6,737 bases of DNA. Source: DATJQA01 sp038057515 (GTDB lineage: Bacteria > Patescibacteriota > Minisyncoccia > UBA6257 > 2-01-FULL-56-20). Under the pieces are notes generated by a model. The model was given only the letters and a program-made list of their open reading frames with translations, searched no databases and was not told where the DNA came from. The position numbers were made by a program, and so were the translations under genes. Location of the stretch: assembly GCA_038057515.1 (NCBI GenBank), contig JBBUDB010000010.1, positions 1-6,737 on the forward strand, given 5' to 3'. This document shows positions 6,039 through 6,737 of the stretch, piece by piece (the stretch's first letter is position 1; each line of letters starts with the position of its first letter).

Positions 6039-6308
6039 TTAAGACTCGAGGACGACTTTTTTGATTTCCGGGATGTCTTGCCGTAACAAGCCCCCTATGA
6101 GCTTATTATAAGTTATATCCGCGAGACCGCAACCAACACAGGCGCCGTAAACCTTCAAGGTGGCCACGCCGCGCTTTATGCCGAGAAGTTGCACGTCGCC
6201 GCCGTGCATTTGGATGTAGGGCCTGACCTTTGTAAGAATTTCGTTCGCGCGGTCTTCGACCGATTTCGCTTTTAGCTTCTTTTTATTAGGATGGGATTTT
6301 GTAGTCAT
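6039..6308 (-). CDS. Nfu-type Fe-S cluster carrier (NifU C-terminal domain)
   Basis: An 89-residue stand-alone NifU C-terminal domain. The core starts at about residue 17 (VEDRANEILTKVRPYIQMHGGDVQLLGI), which matches the family pattern of an amphipathic helix followed by HGGDVxL. The cluster-binding motif is GACVGCG at 55-61, giving C57 and C60; two monomers would bridge one [4Fe-4S] cluster through these. The family usually has a Ser/Thr-rich stretch after the CxxC (CPSSxxT); here it reads GLADIT, which is compatible. The first 15 residues are Lys-rich and may be a disordered tail. ATG 6308 begins right after the 7-base array that separates it from the scaffold gene. No Shine-Dalgarno sequence. 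In classical NifU this domain is fused to the IscU-like and [2Fe-2S] domains; here it is a separate gene next to them, so the two products likely act together. Confidence 0.9.
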   Translation of the reverse strand: MTTKSHPNKKKLKAKSVEDRANEILTKVRPYIQMHGGDVQLLGIKRGVATLKVYGACVGCGLADITYNKLIGGLLRQDIPEIKKVVLES

Positions 6309-6310
6309 AA

Positions 6311-6345
6311 TTATCTATTGGCTAAACCCTAGTGGCTATTCGCTA
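6311..6345 (-). repeat. Array of five 7-base TAG repeats filling the scaffold/Nfu gene junction
   Basis: On the - strand, TAG occurs at 6345, 6338, 6331, 6324 and 6317, exactly 7 bases apart. The variable parts are CGAA, CCAC, GGTT, CCAA and ATAA. The first TAG is the stop codon of the scaffold gene and the last unit ends 2 bases before the Nfu ATG, so the array is essentially the entire junction. Three of the unit tails (CCAC, GGTT/GGTA, CCAA) occur in the same order as in the array at 4388-4422. Confidence 0.8.
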
Positions 6346-6737
6346 TCTATCGGGGCCGAAATATTTTTCTTTATAAAAGCGGATCAATTGCTCGACCTGC
6401 GGCAGGCATTCGGGATAGCCGATACCGACCTTGGTGCGTTTTTGTACCGCCTCAAGCGTCGTGGCGCCTTCGAGAACCGCTTCTTCGATGTCGGCTTCGG
6501 TTACTTTCGTGTTGGGATCGATAACTTTGGTGCCCTCAACGACGATACGGGAGAGCAGGCCCTTTTTCTTGAACCAGTCATTCAAGGCCGCGCGGAGCGC
6601 CTTGTCGCCCAAAACCGAGCAGTGGATCTTGCGGTCGGGCAGTCCGCCTAGGCGCCTCATGATGTCCTGGGGTCTTACTTTCAGCGCTTCGTCGATCTTC
6701 ATGCCGCCCTTTTCGGTGATAATGACCGAGAGCATCG
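6343..6737 (-). CDS. IscU/NifU-type Fe-S scaffold with degenerate BFD-like domain, 5'-truncated by the window
   Basis: The visible 130 residues are the C-terminal part of an Fe-S cluster scaffold. Residues 14-56 match the IscU/NifU N-terminal domain: IDEALKV, then LGGLPDRKIHCSVLGDKALRAALNDW, in which H38-C39 is the conserved third cluster cysteine with its histidine. The other two scaffold cysteines would lie in the roughly 60-70 residues beyond the window edge; the Met at the window edge is internal. Residues about 70-120 resemble the BFD-like [2Fe-2S] domain of NifU (KVTEADIEEAV, TTLEAVQKRTKVG), and the family spacing C-x-C-x31-C-x2-C falls on D73, N75, Y107 and C110, so three of four ligands are missing and no [2Fe-2S] cluster is expected there. 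The gene ends in a TAG belonging to the 7-base array and heads a - strand run with Nfu, ferredoxin and reductase. A cysteine desulfurase gene just upstream would be expected. Confidence 0.85.
   Translation of the reverse strand, partial: MLSVIITEKGGMKIDEALKVRPQDIMRRLGGLPDRKIHCSVLGDKALRAALNDWFKKKGLLSRIVVEGTKVIDPNTKVTEADIEEAVLEGATTLEAVQKRTKVGIGYPECLPQVEQLIRFYKEKYFGPDR

Overview
The window looks like a piece of a fermentative, anaerobic bacterium, most likely of the Candidate Phyla Radiation (Patescibacteria, Parcubacteria-like). This placement rests on three things: a 2-oxoacid:ferredoxin oxidoreductase directly overlapping an ADP-forming acyl-CoA synthetase, a minimal Fe-S assembly cluster, and a large cysteine-rich protein of a type I recall from CPR genomes. 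It is an inference from gene content and memory, not a computed placement; an archaeon or another anaerobe cannot be excluded. The base composition is GC-rich (about 57-63% in typical lines counted by hand) except in the middle of the cysteine-rich gene (33-38% in four counted lines).

Left part, + strand (1-4384): the 3' end of a thiamine-diphosphate beta subunit of a 2-oxoacid:ferredoxin oxidoreductase; then, overlapping it by 8 bases, a 681-residue fused ADP-forming acetyl/acyl-CoA synthetase; then, 29 bases later, a 591-residue cysteine-rich protein of unknown function. The first two form a classical energy-conserving pair: oxidative decarboxylation of a 2-oxoacid gives acyl-CoA and reduced ferredoxin, and the synthetase turns acyl-CoA into acid plus ATP. 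The third gene may share the transcript but has no evident metabolic link.

Middle (4385-4502): a convergent intergenic region holding an array of 7-base repeats, each starting with TAG, and a perfect 20-bp hairpin.

Right part, - strand (6737-4503, read right to left): the 3' part of an IscU/NifU-type Fe-S scaffold carrying a degenerate BFD-like domain, a separate Nfu (NifU C-terminal) domain protein, a small ferredoxin with only three cysteines, and an FAD/NAD(P)H oxidoreductase. Together they look like an Fe-S cluster assembly set with its own electron supply (reductase plus ferredoxin). A second 7-base TAG array fills the junction between the scaffold and the Nfu gene and supplies the scaffold's stop codon.

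The least explained items are the cysteine-rich protein with its internal duplications, the 7-base repeat arrays lying in the same sense as the gene they follow, and the scaffold domain that has kept BFD spacing while losing three of four cluster cysteines. No tRNA, rRNA, CRISPR array or insertion sequence is visible. No gene-free stretch exceeds 300 bases.
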